A stretch of 64,000 nucleotides of DNA from Lysobacter sp. K5869 (GTDB lineage Bacteria > Pseudomonadota > Gammaproteobacteria > Xanthomonadales > Xanthomonadaceae). The DNA is taken from the NCBI RefSeq assembly GCF_018847975.1, contig NZ_CP072597.1:930001-994000 (forward strand). The letters are read 5' to 3'. The stretch's first letter is position 1. Each line of letters opens with the position of its first letter. Positions 52,803 through 61,581 of this stretch are shown in pieces. The translations under genes were made by a program, and so were the position numbers. The notes beneath the pieces are model-generated. The model was not told the origin of the DNA. It ran no database searches and saw only the letters and a program-made list of their open reading frames with translations.

Positions 52803-53379
52803 GCCGCGGCGGACGGCGCGCGCCGTCCGTCGCGACGCGTCGTTTCCTATCGGCGGTGAAGACCGCGTGCAGCGATGGCTATAGGACTTTCGGCCGATGC
52901 TCGCCCGGGCGCGGCGATTCGCTGCGCGAACGCGGCGACGTTCTTTCCGCGCTCGCACCGTCTTTTTTGCGCGTTCGGTCGCGCATCGGCGCTGATCCGC
53001 GCATCCGCGCGCCGCACCGCGCGTCGGCGAGCCCGCCCGCGACTGAATGCCCGCGCCTCGTCGGCGCGAGCGCATCCGGCGCGCGCCAGGGCACGCGCAA
53101 AGTTTCGCTGCGCCGCCGCACGAATCGCCGAACATGCTGTTTTCAAGGGGTTTCTTGCATGCGCGCGGCGCCGGCGGCGGCGTCCGGGGCGGCGCCGAAT
53201 TCCGCGCGGCGCGGGGTTTTTTCCGTGCGCGCCGCCGCTATCGGATGCGCGCGACTGAAAAACCCGCATTTTTTTACGCCAAAGCTCTTGGCGACGCGGC
53301 GGGCTTGCCCTACATTCCGCCTTGCCGAGGGGTTAACCAGGCAACCCATCCATCCAACGCCGTACTACCGGAAAACACT
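52803..53379. other. Leader/intergenic region upstream of the HU gene
   Basis: 577 bp without a supported gene. The first 350 bp are GC-rich; the last 230 bp are AT-richer, with tracts TTTTTTACG and TTGCATGCG, and contain the HU promoter. Frames here have no RBS and Arg/Ala-biased composition. Confidence 0.5.
53288..53316 (+). promoter_or_regulatory. Predicted sigma-70 promoter of the HU gene
   Basis: TTGGCG (53288-53293), spacer of 17, TACATT (53311-53316). The start would be near 53323, giving a ~57 nt leader. Confidence 0.65.
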
Positions 53380-53763
53380 ATGGCTACGAAAAAGACCGCT
53401 GCAAAGAAGAAGGCCGCGCCGAAGGCCGCCGCCAAGACCGCCGCTCCGAAGCCGATCAAGGAAGTGCTGAGCAAGTCCGGTCTGGTCGCTCACCTCGCCG
53501 AAACCACCGGCGTCGTCGCCAAGGACGTGCGTTCGATCCTCGGCGCGCTGGAAGGCGCCGTGCACGCCTCGATCAACAAGAAGGGCGCCGGCGCGTTCAC
53601 CCTGCCGGGCATCCTGAAGATCACCGCCGTCAGCGTCCCGGCCAAGCCGAAGCGCAAGGGCATCAACCCGTTCACCAAGGAAGAGCAGTGGTTCGCCGCC
53701 AAGCCGGCCACCGTCAAGGTGAAGGTGCGCCCGCTCAAGAAGCTCAAGGACGCCGCGCTCTGA
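53380..53763 (+). CDS. HU-family DNA-binding protein with Lys/Ala-rich N-terminal tail
   Basis: 127 residues. Residues 1-25 are a basic tail (ATKKTAAKKKAAPKAAAK), then an HU/IHF-like domain: KSGLVAHLAETTGVVAKDV, GALEGAVHASINKKGAGAFTLPGILKI and a GINPFTKEEQWFAAKPA arm with the RNP-like proline loop replaced by INPFTKE. The tail resembles histone H1-like extensions. It should bind and compact DNA; in Xanthomonadaceae this tailed HU exists beside the ordinary HU. Own promoter and terminator. Confidence 0.92.
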   Translation: MATKKTAAKKKAAPKAAAKTAAPKPIKEVLSKSGLVAHLAETTGVVAKDVRSILGALEGAVHASINKKGAGAFTLPGILKITAVSVPAKPKRKGINPFTKEEQWFAAKPATVKVKVRPLKKLKDAAL

Positions 53764-53812
53764 TCCTGCGGATGCGGCGCGCTTCGGCCCGCCGCATCGG
53801 CTGCTTCGCCGG

Positions 53813-53836
53813 ACGCCGCCCTCGGGCGGCGTTCGT
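53813..53836 (+). terminator. Terminator of the HU gene
   Basis: Stem ACGCCGCC / GGCGGCGT with loop CTCG, followed by TCGTGTTT. Same stem as the cytochrome c5 terminator with another loop. Begins 50 bp after the stop. Confidence 0.75.
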
Positions 53837-54050
53837 GTTTCCGGCACCGCGGTTCGCGCGCGCGCCGTCGCCGACATCGGGCCCGAAGACTCTCGCCGCC
53901 GCCGCGCGAACGCCTTCGGGCCCGCTGTTTTTCGCGCGCCCGCGCGGCGCGCGCCATCGCTAAAAATGAATACGCTGAAGCCGTGCAAGCGATGCGTTCG
54001 GCGCGCGCACGCCGTGGCATAGTGCGGCCATTCGTCGTGGAGCGTCTGCC

Positions 54051-54320
54051 GTGGATCCGATCAGCCTGGAAGATTTGGCGCTTTTAGACGTCTTACAGCG
54101 CATCGACCAAGGCCAAGCGCCGAACGACCACTCGCGCACCTTGCGCGAGCGCCTGATCGAAGCGGCGCTGGCGCAGGCCGACGACGCCGGCGCGCTGACC
54201 CTGACCGACGCCGGCGTAGAGCGCTGCAAATCCCTCCGCCACCGCGTCGCCGCCGACGCGGAAGCCGCGCAGGTGCTCAAGGAGCGCGAGGACGCGGCGC
54301 AGGAAACCGAAGCGCCGTGA
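54051..54320 (+). CDS. Small acidic cytoplasmic protein, unknown
   Basis: 89 residues from a GTG. Balanced composition (not Arg/Ala shadow-like), with helices predicted: SLEDLALLDVLQRIDQG, RERLIEAALAQADDAG, a LTLTDAGVERC turn and a charged C-terminus. It resembles a small winged-helix or SMc-type hypothetical but no family is recognised. GAGCG 8 bp upstream is a weak RBS. Coding nature is likely from codon use. Confidence 0.6.
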   Translation: MDPISLEDLALLDVLQRIDQGQAPNDHSRTLRERLIEAALAQADDAGALTLTDAGVERCKSLRHRVAADAEAAQVLKEREDAAQETEAP

Positions 54321-54434
54321 CGCGTTGAGCGACGCGCGACTTTGCCGCATCGGTTTTTTCGGTGCCGCGGTGCATCGATGAAATAACCGTGGCGACGCGG
54401 TTCGCGCCCATCGCGGATTTCGTCGTTGCCCGAT

Positions 54435-54532
54435 TGTCGCGGTCGCAGCTTGCGCAGCTCCTACAGTCGGATACGAATCGGCCGAAGCCCCTGTAGGAGC
54501 TGCGCGAGCTGCGACCGCGAAAGCGCGACAAC
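54435..54532. repeat. REP pair (GTAG type)
   Basis: Inverted pair GCGCAGCTCCTACAG (54453-54467) and CTGTAGGAGCTGCGCGAGCT (from 54491), spacer TCGGATACGAATCGGCCGA. The same arrangement and spacer start (TCGGATACGAA) as at about 45198-45255. Confidence 0.9.
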
Positions 54533-54573
54533 GGCGAACCGCTCCTATCCCACCGGGCAAACAGCCATCGTTA

Positions 54574-54911
54574 GCCGTTGCCGTTGCCGTTGCCGTTCGC
54601 CTTGACGTATCTCCGACCCAAGCCCACGCCCCGCAGCCCCGGAGGGCGTGCGCATGGATGCGCACGCGCGCCATGGGTCAGGATGACCCTTATGGCGCGG
54701 CCCCGCGCCCCTTTGAGCCCTAGTGGCTCTTGATTCGAAAACAAGGAAAGCGCCTTTCTTTAGTTACTTTCTTTGGCAAGACAAAGAAAGTGACCCGGCC
54801 GCTTGCGGACGGAACGCACTTGATTGGAGCTTGTCCTCACTCGTTGTTGCGTTGAAAGAAAAACCGACAGCAAAGTCAAAATGGATTCCGGCTTTCGCCG
54901 GAATGACGGCG
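54574..54911 (+). repeat. Dispersed structured intergenic element, copy C
   Basis: Forward copy with all modules: (GCCGTT)n start, GACGTATCTCC, GCAGCCCCGGAGGGCG, hairpins at 54646-54667 and 54668-54698 (GCGCCAT..GGTCA/TGACC..ATGGCGC), CTAGTGGCTCTTGATTCG, the GTTACTTTCTTTG/CAAAGAAAGTGAC hairpin (54763-54775 with 54782-54794), CGGCCGCTTGCGGAC and the terminal ATTCCGGCTTTCGCCGGAAT (54885-54904). Nearly identical to copy B. Confidence 0.88.
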
Positions 54912-55131
54912 TGGGGGTTGCGGAGCTGCGGATGATTCGGCGGAGCAACATCGCTTCCATCGAATCCGGCGGAGCGACACCGCTGCGATTTCACAACGAA
55001 TTTCCAACAAACCTTTGCCCAACTCCACCGCAACGCCCTACACAAAGAAACATCTCCACGCCCCCATCCCACTTGCCCACCGCCCCCCAACCCCCGATAT
55101 CGAACGTTCCGCCGCCTCCGCCGCAACGCGC

Positions 55132-55947
55132 ATGTCGACGCCTTTCGCCCACCACCTGACCCTCTGGACCCTCACCCCAGACGGCCCCCCCATCCACACC
55201 CACAGCAGCGACGTCCTCCCCGTCCGCCACCAAGGCCGCCCGGCGATGCTCAAAATCGCCCACGAAGCCGAGGAAAAGCGCGGCGGCCTGTTGATGAACT
55301 GGTGGAACGGCGACGGCGCCGCGCGCGTCTACGCCGACGACGGCGAGGGCGCGCTGTTGCTCGAACGCGCCTGCGGCCCGCGCTCGCTGGCGCAGATGGC
55401 GCGCAACGGCCACGACGAGGAGGCGACGCGGATCCTGTGCGAAGCGGTCGCGCGCCTGCACGCGCCGCGCCCGCAGCCGCCGCCGGACGGATTGGCGACG
55501 CTGCGCGAATGGTTCGCCGATCTGCCGGTGTACGCGGCCAGCCACGGCGGCGTGCTGCGCCGCTGTTGGGAGGTCGCGCAGGAACTGCTCGACGACCCGC
55601 GCGAGGAAGTGCCGCTGCACGGCGACATCCACCACGAGAACGTGCTCGACGCCGGCCCGGACCGCGGCTGGATCGCGATCGATCCCAAGCGCGTGGCCGG
55701 CGAACGCGGCTTCGACTACGCCAACCTGTTCACCGATCCCGACGGCGAAACCGCGCTGGCGCCGGGGCATTTCGAGCGCCGGCTGAGCATCGTGACCGAG
55801 CTGGCGCGGATCGAACGGCGGCGCATGCTGCAGTGGATCGTCGCGTTCCAGGGTTTGTCGGCGGCGTGGTTCCTCAGCGATCAGGAGCAGCCGGACAAGG
55901 AATTCGCGATCATCGGCAAGGCGCTGAACGAGTTGGATCGCGCCTGA
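55132..55947 (+). CDS. APH(6)/hydroxyurea phosphotransferase-like kinase
   Basis: 271 residues. The kinase core has LKIAHEAEE (ATP Lys), the catalytic loop LHGDIHHENVL (about residue 162) and metal motif AIDPKRVAGERGFDYAN, characteristic of the APH6_hur family (aminoglycoside 6-O-phosphotransferase and relatives). It could phosphorylate an antibiotic or a sugar-like metabolite, and might be a self-protection or resistance gene. The ATG at 55132 follows a C-rich segment without a good RBS; an upstream start at 55015 in frame is possible but that extension is Pro/Thr-rich. Confidence 0.85.
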   Translation: MSTPFAHHLTLWTLTPDGPPIHTHSSDVLPVRHQGRPAMLKIAHEAEEKRGGLLMNWWNGDGAARVYADDGEGALLLERACGPRSLAQMARNGHDEEATRILCEAVARLHAPRPQPPPDGLATLREWFADLPVYAASHGGVLRRCWEVAQELLDDPREEVPLHGDIHHENVLDAGPDRGWIAIDPKRVAGERGFDYANLFTDPDGETALAPGHFERRLSIVTELARIERRRMLQWIVAFQGLSAAWFLSDQEQPDKEFAIIGKALNELDRA

Positions 55948-56122
55948 GGGTCGCGCCGATTCGAGCGCCGCGGGCCGGCCGCGGCGCACGGCGCCCGCGC
56001 ATTGTGAATAACGAGGACCGGCATCGAGCCCGAGGTTCTCGCGCGAACACGGCTCATGTCTTCCAACGATTCTCGCGGCAGGTTCCGCAGGGTCGATGCG
56101 CTCGAATCGACCGCGACGCCGC

Positions 56123-57514
56123 TTACCGCGACGCGGCCTCCCAGCCGCCGCCCAGCGCTTTGTAGAGATTCACCTCCGCCGTCAGCGCATCGCCCTGCAA
56201 CTGCAGCGCGGTCAGTTCGGCATTGAACAGATTGCGCTGCGCGTCGAGTTCTTCCAGATACGAGGCATAGCCTTCGTTGTAGCGGTTGTGCGCGATCCGC
56301 AGCGCTTCGGCCAAGGCCTGCTGCTGTTGCAGCGCTTGTTCGCGCTGTTCGCGCAGGTAGGCGATCGCCGCCATCGCGTCCTCGACTTCGGCGAACGCGG
56401 TCAGCACGGTCTTCTGATAGCCCAGCACCGCCTGATCGCGCCGCGCCGCGCTCGCGTGCACGCCCGCGCGCAGGCGGCCGGCGTTGAACAGCGGCGCCAG
56501 CACGCTGCCGCCGACGCTCCACACCCGGATCGGGTCGCCGTGCAGCAGGCTCGATTCGAGGCTGCCGAGCGAACCGGTCAGACGCAGCGTCGGCAACAAC
56601 TGCGCGCGCGCCGCGGCGAGGTTGGCGTCGCTGGCGGCGATCTGCGCTTCGCCTTGGGCGATGTCGGGCCGGCGCCGCAGCAACTGCGAAGGCACGCCGG
56701 CGGCCGGCAGCGCGGGCGCGGCGATCTCGGCCAACGGCTTGCCGCGCTCGATCGGCTGCGGCGCGCGGCCGAGCAAGACCGACAGCGCGTCTTCCTGGCG
56801 CCGGATCGCTAATTCCAACTGCGGCACGACCTGCGCCGTGGCGCGGTATTCGGCCTGCGCCTGCGCCAGTTCCAGGCGCGAGGTGTAGCCGGTGTCGTAG
56901 CGGCGCTGGGCGAGCTTGAGCGCGTTCTCGCGCGAGGCCAGGGTGCGCCGCGCCACGTCCAGGCGCGCGTCGCTGGCGCGCAGGCCGAGATACCCCGAGG
57001 CCACCGTCGCGGCGACGCTCAAACGCACGCTGTCGGCGCCGGTCTGGCTGGCGAGCAGGTTGGCGCGGGCCGCGTCGGTGAGCGAGCTCAGGCGGCCCCA
57101 CAGATCGACTTCGTACGCGGCCTGGAACTGCGGCTGGCTGACCGTCGACAGATTCGGCCGCCCGGTCGCCGCGCCGACGCTGCGCGCGCGCGTGGCGCTG
57201 CCGGCCAGATCCAGCGTCGGCCACTGCTGCGCGCCCTGCGCGTCGAGCAGCGCGCGCGCTTCGGCGACGCGCGCCGCGGCCAGACGCAGGTCGGTGTTGT
57301 GTTCGAGCGCGGTGTCGACCAACTGCGACAGCGCCGGGTCGTTGTAGCCGCGCCACCAGTCGCGCTGCACGGCGATGCCGGCGCCGGGCGCGTCGCGCCA
57401 CGCCGCGGGCGGCGCGTCCATCGACGGCGGCGGGGCGACGGTGACGCAGGCGCCGAGCAGCGCGGTCGCCGCGCCGAGCAGGGCGATGCGGGCGAGGGTG
57501 CGCGGCGAATTCAT
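56123..57514 (-). CDS. Outer-membrane efflux channel lipoprotein, NodT family
   Basis: 463 residues. Lipobox LGAC (Cys about 23), WWRGYNDPALSQLVDTAL at the start of repeat 1, RRRPDIAQGEAQIAASDANLAAARAQLLP at repeat 2, ending NLYKALGGGW, all typical of NodT/OprM channels. Third gene of a reverse MFS efflux operon; start overlaps the adaptor gene by four bases (ATGA). Confidence 0.93.
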   Translation of the reverse strand: MNSPRTLARIALLGAATALLGACVTVAPPPSMDAPPAAWRDAPGAGIAVQRDWWRGYNDPALSQLVDTALEHNTDLRLAAARVAEARALLDAQGAQQWPTLDLAGSATRARSVGAATGRPNLSTVSQPQFQAAYEVDLWGRLSSLTDAARANLLASQTGADSVRLSVAATVASGYLGLRASDARLDVARRTLASRENALKLAQRRYDTGYTSRLELAQAQAEYRATAQVVPQLELAIRRQEDALSVLLGRAPQPIERGKPLAEIAAPALPAAGVPSQLLRRRPDIAQGEAQIAASDANLAAARAQLLPTLRLTGSLGSLESSLLHGDPIRVWSVGGSVLAPLFNAGRLRAGVHASAARRDQAVLGYQKTVLTAFAEVEDAMAAIAYLREQREQALQQQQALAEALRIAHNRYNEGYASYLEELDAQRNLFNAELTALQLQGDALTAEVNLYKALGGGWEAASR

Positions 57515-58794
57515 CGGGCCGGGCTCGCACTATTGGACGGCGCGTCCTTCGGCAGCGCGCTGCCCGGCGGCGCGCCGTTCGGCGACGCATCGCCCGGCGG
57601 AACCGGATTCTGCGACGAGTCTTTCGCACCCGGCCGCGCCGCCGCATCGTCCGCCTGCAACGCCGGCACCGACGCGTCGCGCGCCGCATCCGCCGCCGCG
57701 GCCTGTTCGGCGCGATGCACGGCGGCTTCGTCCACGGCGCTGGCGGTGTCGACGGTGGCTTCCACCGACATGCCCGGGCGCAGGCGCGCGGCGAGTTCGC
57801 GTTCGGCCTCGTCCTGCCCGGGCTCCAACGCGATCCGCACCGGCAGGCGCTGCGCGACCTTGGTGAAGTTGCCGGTGGCGTTGTCGGTCTTGATCACGCT
57901 GAATTCCGAACCGGTCGCCGGCGAGATCCGCTCGACCCGCCCGCGCAAGGTCTTGCCGTCGAGCGCGTCGACGCGGAACCACGCCGCCTGCCCGGGCTTA
58001 ATGCGCGCGGTCTGCGACTCCTTGAAGTTCGCCACCACCCACACCCGGTGCGGCACCAGCTGCATGAGCTGGGTGCCGGGGGTGACGTACTGGCCCAGGC
58101 GCACGCCGATCTCGCCCAGGCGGCCGTTCTGCGGCGCCTGGATGCGGGTGTTGGCCAGATCGATCTCGGCCAGCCGCAGCGCGGCGCGCGCGTTGGCCAC
58201 GGCCGCGCTCAGCGCGTCGCGGTTGACGATCACCGAACGCACGTCCTCGTCGGCCGAGCGGCGCGCGGCCTGGGCTTGGCCCATCGAGGCCTCGGCCTGA
58301 CGCAGCGCGGCCAGGGTTTGGTCGCGTTCGCGCTTGGACAGCGAGCCGTCGCCGACCAAGGCTTCGGCGCGGCGCATATCGGCCTGGGCGCGGGCGAGGT
58401 TGGCCTGCGCGGCCTTGAGCTGGGCCTCGACGTTCGCCACCGCGGCCTCGCGCACGCGCTGGGCCTGGGTCGAGTTGGCGAGGTTGGCGTCCTGCGCGGC
58501 CAGATTGGCGCGGGCCTGATCGACGCGCTGGCGGTAGTTGCGCGCGTCCAGTTCGACCAGCACCTGCCCGGCCTTGACCAGCATGTAGTCCTGCACCCGC
58601 ACCTGGGCGACGTAACCGTCGACCTTGGGCGCGATCACGGTGACGCTGCCGCGCACGTAGGCGTTCTCGGTGGTCTGGCGCGCGCTGGAGAACGGCCACA
58701 GCCGCCACGCGTAGAGGATCACCAGCACCGCCAGCAGCATGATCAGCAGCGCCGGCACGGTGGCTTTGGATTTGAAGGGCGTCTTCAGCGGCAT
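57511..58794 (-). CDS. EmrA-type membrane fusion protein
   Basis: 427 residues. One N-terminal helix (ALLIMLLAVLVILYAW), RQTTENAYVRGSVTVIAPKV and the biotinyl-lipoyl, coiled-coil and barrel regions (VLVELDARNYRQRV, TRIQAPQNGRLGEIGVRLGQYV) of HlyD/EmrA proteins. About 90 extra C-terminal residues are Ala/Asp/Pro-rich with repeated PPG and GA(P) motifs; EmrA normally ends near residue 390, so the tail is an addition. Works with the MFS pump and the NodT channel. Confidence 0.93.
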   Translation of the reverse strand: MPLKTPFKSKATVPALLIMLLAVLVILYAWRLWPFSSARQTTENAYVRGSVTVIAPKVDGYVAQVRVQDYMLVKAGQVLVELDARNYRQRVDQARANLAAQDANLANSTQAQRVREAAVANVEAQLKAAQANLARAQADMRRAEALVGDGSLSKRERDQTLAALRQAEASMGQAQAARRSADEDVRSVIVNRDALSAAVANARAALRLAEIDLANTRIQAPQNGRLGEIGVRLGQYVTPGTQLMQLVPHRVWVVANFKESQTARIKPGQAAWFRVDALDGKTLRGRVERISPATGSEFSVIKTDNATGNFTKVAQRLPVRIALEPGQDEAERELAARLRPGMSVEATVDTASAVDEAAVHRAEQAAAADAARDASVPALQADDAAARPGAKDSSQNPVPPGDASPNGAPPGSALPKDAPSNSASPAR

Positions 58795-58824
58795 GGGGCG
58801 TCCTTCGGGTCAGGGCGGGGGAGA

Positions 58825-60723
58825 TCAGGCACGGGTGGGAACGGGAGCCGGCGGCGGCGATTGCAGCGCAGGCGGCGTGGGCGCGGCGTCGCGGCTGTCC
58901 TGGAACAGCGGCGCCGCCGCGGCCGGCGGGCCGAACGGGCCGGGCACCTGCGAGGCGAAGCTGATCACGGTGTGGCCGCGCCGCCACAGATGCCACTTCA
59001 GCAGCAGCACCCAGATCAGCACCGCCGCGGCCAGCCACGCCACCGCCAGGAACACGTCGTTGTAGGCCAGCACCCAGGCTTCGCGGGTGACTTGCTGATT
59101 GAACGAGACCAGCCCCTGGTTGGCGCGCGCGCCGCCGTCGCCGAGCACGCGCGCGACCGCGCCGCCGAGCTGCTGGGTGCGCAGCGCCACCTGCGGGTCG
59201 CCGAGCGTGGCCTGCTGCATCAGGTGTTGGTAATGCGCGGTCTGGCGCTGGGCCAGATAGGTGCCGAGCACCGCCGAGCCGAGCAGGCCGCCGAGCGCGT
59301 TGGTGGTGCTGAACAAAACGATGAAGGTGACCAGATTGCGCAGCCCGTCAGCGACTACGCGCACCAGCGCCAGCAGGATCGAGGAGGCCAGGAACATCGA
59401 GGCCGCCATCGCGATCAGGAACTGGGTGAGATAGAAATTTTCCGGCCGGGTCAGGTTGGTCGCGTGCGAGTCCACGTACGCGCAGACGCCGACGATCGCC
59501 ACCGCGATCAGGCCGAGCCAATCGAAGCGCTGCTTGGGCAGGAACGGCAGGGTCACCACGAAGCCGGCGATGGTGCCCAGCAGCACCAGCCAGAACAGCG
59601 TATGCATCTGTTCATTGAGCAGGCCCAGCACGTTGAGCAGGCCGACCGCGCCGACCGATTGCTCCGACAGCACCATGCGCGAGAGCGTGATCGCCAGCCC
59701 CAGCCGCACCATGTAGCCGCCGTGCAGCAGCCAGCGCAGGTTGACCATGGGCTTGGAGCGGTTCATCTCCACCACCACGAACACACCCGCGCACACCGCC
59801 GCGACGGCCAGGCACTGGCCGAGCCACGGCGTGTCCAGCCACCAGCGCAGGCGACCCTGGGTCAGCGCCACGGTGACCAGCGCGATGGCGGCGGCGTAGA
59901 GCGGGAAGCTGACGATGTCCAAGCCGTCGAACATCGGCTGGCGCGGCACCGGCGTGACCCGCAGCAGGTTGATCGCGGCGAAGCAGGCCAGCGCCAGCCC
60001 CAGCTCGAACATCACCACGCCGTGCCACTGGCCGTTGAGGAACAGGCCTTCGGCGATGATCCGCGACACCGGCGCGCCGGTCTGCAGCGCGGCGAAGCCG
60101 AACATCAGGCCGATCACTTTCTTCGCGCCGCTGAAGACCTCGGCCATGTACAGCACGGTCAGCGAGCTCAGCGGCGCGGCGGCGATGCCGAGCGCGGCGC
60201 GCGCGGCGATGGCCGAGCTGAGGTCGTTGGCGACCAGATGCACCACCGCGGCGACCACGAACAAGCCGATCGCCAGATCGGCGAACAGGCGCAGGCCGTA
60301 GTGCAGGCGGAACTTGGTCAGCAGCAGGCTGGCGGGGATGTTGGTGGCGAAGTAGGCGGTCAGCAGCCACGCGCCCTCGGCCGTGGTCGCGCCGAGCGCG
60401 CCCTGCACCTGCGGCAGGTTGGAGGCGACCAGGTTCATGCCCAGGCTTTGGGTCAGGCCGAGCAGCAGCGAGATCGCCACGAACGCGGCCATGCGCCAGG
60501 GCGGCATCGGCGCCGGCGCTGGCGCGGCGGGCGGACCGGGCGGCGGCGAAGGCGGGGCTCCCGCGCCGTCGTCGGCGTGGCCCGGCGCGGCCGCAGGCTT
60601 GCTGGGCCCGAACGGGCCCGGCGCCGAGGCGGAAGAAGGCGCGGCGGCGCCCGGCCTTGCGGCGACGGGGCTGGCGGAGGCGGTTGCGGAATCGGACACG
60701 GCGGTGGCGGCGGTGCTGGCCAT
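58825..60723 (-). CDS. DHA2-family MFS efflux pump (EmrB type) with Pro-rich ends
   Basis: 632 residues, 14 predicted helices from about residue 75 to 590 (RMAAFVAISLLLGLTQSLGMNL, WLLTAYFATNIPAS). Long cytoplasmic N-terminal (about 75 residues, Ala/Pro-rich) and C-terminal tails both contain PGPFGP. The core resembles EmrB/fusaric-acid type drug exporters. It sends drugs or metabolites through the EmrA-like adaptor and channel. The first 22 codons of the longest frame lack a good start; the ATG at 60723 was used. No TetR/MarR regulator is adjacent. Confidence 0.9.
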   Translation of the reverse strand: MASTAATAVSDSATASASPVAARPGAAAPSSASAPGPFGPSKPAAAPGHADDGAGAPPSPPPGPPAAPAPAPMPPWRMAAFVAISLLLGLTQSLGMNLVASNLPQVQGALGATTAEGAWLLTAYFATNIPASLLLTKFRLHYGLRLFADLAIGLFVVAAVVHLVANDLSSAIAARAALGIAAAPLSSLTVLYMAEVFSGAKKVIGLMFGFAALQTGAPVSRIIAEGLFLNGQWHGVVMFELGLALACFAAINLLRVTPVPRQPMFDGLDIVSFPLYAAAIALVTVALTQGRLRWWLDTPWLGQCLAVAAVCAGVFVVVEMNRSKPMVNLRWLLHGGYMVRLGLAITLSRMVLSEQSVGAVGLLNVLGLLNEQMHTLFWLVLLGTIAGFVVTLPFLPKQRFDWLGLIAVAIVGVCAYVDSHATNLTRPENFYLTQFLIAMAASMFLASSILLALVRVVADGLRNLVTFIVLFSTTNALGGLLGSAVLGTYLAQRQTAHYQHLMQQATLGDPQVALRTQQLGGAVARVLGDGGARANQGLVSFNQQVTREAWVLAYNDVFLAVAWLAAAVLIWVLLLKWHLWRRGHTVISFASQVPGPFGPPAAAAPLFQDSRDAAPTPPALQSPPPAPVPTRA

Positions 60724-60965
60724 GGCAGGCGCGCGGCTCCCGCAGGCGTTGACGTTGCGACGGATTAGTAGGCAACACCGGCCGGTCAACGATCAAGTTC
60801 GCGCGAGGCGGCTGATCTGTCCGTTCGAGTCGCTTTCCCCCTGTGCGGCTATGGTGCGGGTCGTGCGTCGCGGGGATGTGACGGTGCGCCTTTTGCGGTT
60901 ATCGTGCCGGTGCGGTCGCGTCCGACTTCAAGGAGATGCCGGAGTCGCCGCGCGAAGGGATGCCC

Positions 60966-61472
60966 ATGCAAGAGGACGATCCGTACCGACGCGAACCTAA
61001 CGCGGCTCGAACCGATCTCTCGACGAGCGGCGAGCGCGAACGCAAGCCCGCAGGCCTGGGCGGCTGGCTGATCGTGCTGGGCTTTCTGATGGTGTGGTCC
61101 CTGATCGCCGGAGCCTGGCTTGCGGTCACCAGCTTCGGTTTGCTCGACGCTGCCGGCCTGTCGCCGGCCAAGCACACCGCCCTGATGTTCCATACGGCGG
61201 CCAACAGCGTCTTGAGCGCGTTCAACCTCGCGGCGTTGGCGTTGTTCTTCTTGAAATCCCAGATGTTCGTGCGCGCGCTCATCGCCTGGCTCGTCGTGGA
61301 CGCGATCGCCACCTTCGTCGCCTTGTGGCTGAGCGTGCGCGCCGACCCCAGCGGCGAAGGCGTGCCGGTAGCGATGTCGCTCGTGCGCGTGGCGGTGTGG
61401 AACGGCGGGTGGGCGGCTTATGCGTTGCTGTCCAAGCGGGTGAAAAACACCTTCGTGCAACCGCGTCCCTGA
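60966..61472 (+). CDS. DUF2569-type membrane protein, paralogue 1
   Basis: 168 residues. A charged N-terminus with DPYRR, then four helices starting GLGGWLIVLGFLMVW and ending WAAYALLSKRVKNTF, the DUF2569 (YdgK) pattern. The ATG at 60966 has GAAGGGA six bases upstream; two earlier in-frame ATGs (60936 and 60960) have poor spacing. Function unknown. Its paralogue follows the next gene. Confidence 0.82.
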   Translation: MQEDDPYRREPNAARTDLSTSGERERKPAGLGGWLIVLGFLMVWSLIAGAWLAVTSFGLLDAAGLSPAKHTALMFHTAANSVLSAFNLAALALFFLKSQMFVRALIAWLVVDAIATFVALWLSVRADPSGEGVPVAMSLVRVAVWNGGWAAYALLSKRVKNTFVQPRP

Positions 61473-61581
61473 GCGTGTCCGCACGTTCGTGCGACACGAT
61501 TGCGTGACTTCCGCCACGCAGCACCCTCTCGCGCGCTGCCTATAGTGGCCGGCCCCCGCCGCGCACCCGTAAGGACACGCC

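Larger units (their letters stand above)
54321..55131. other. Repeat-rich intergenic block before the APH-like gene
   Basis: 811 bp holding a REP pair and copy C of the structured element, both listed separately. From about 55010 the sequence turns C-rich (poly-pyrimidine), without a visible promoter. No gene is called. Confidence 0.6.

Noticed and set aside
53143..53349. Small frames around the HU promoter
   Set aside because: No RBS and non-coding composition; the region is better explained as promoter and leader.
57715..60768. 1017-residue plus-strand frame opposite the efflux operon
   Set aside because: His/Arg/Gln-rich shadow of the adaptor and MFS genes.
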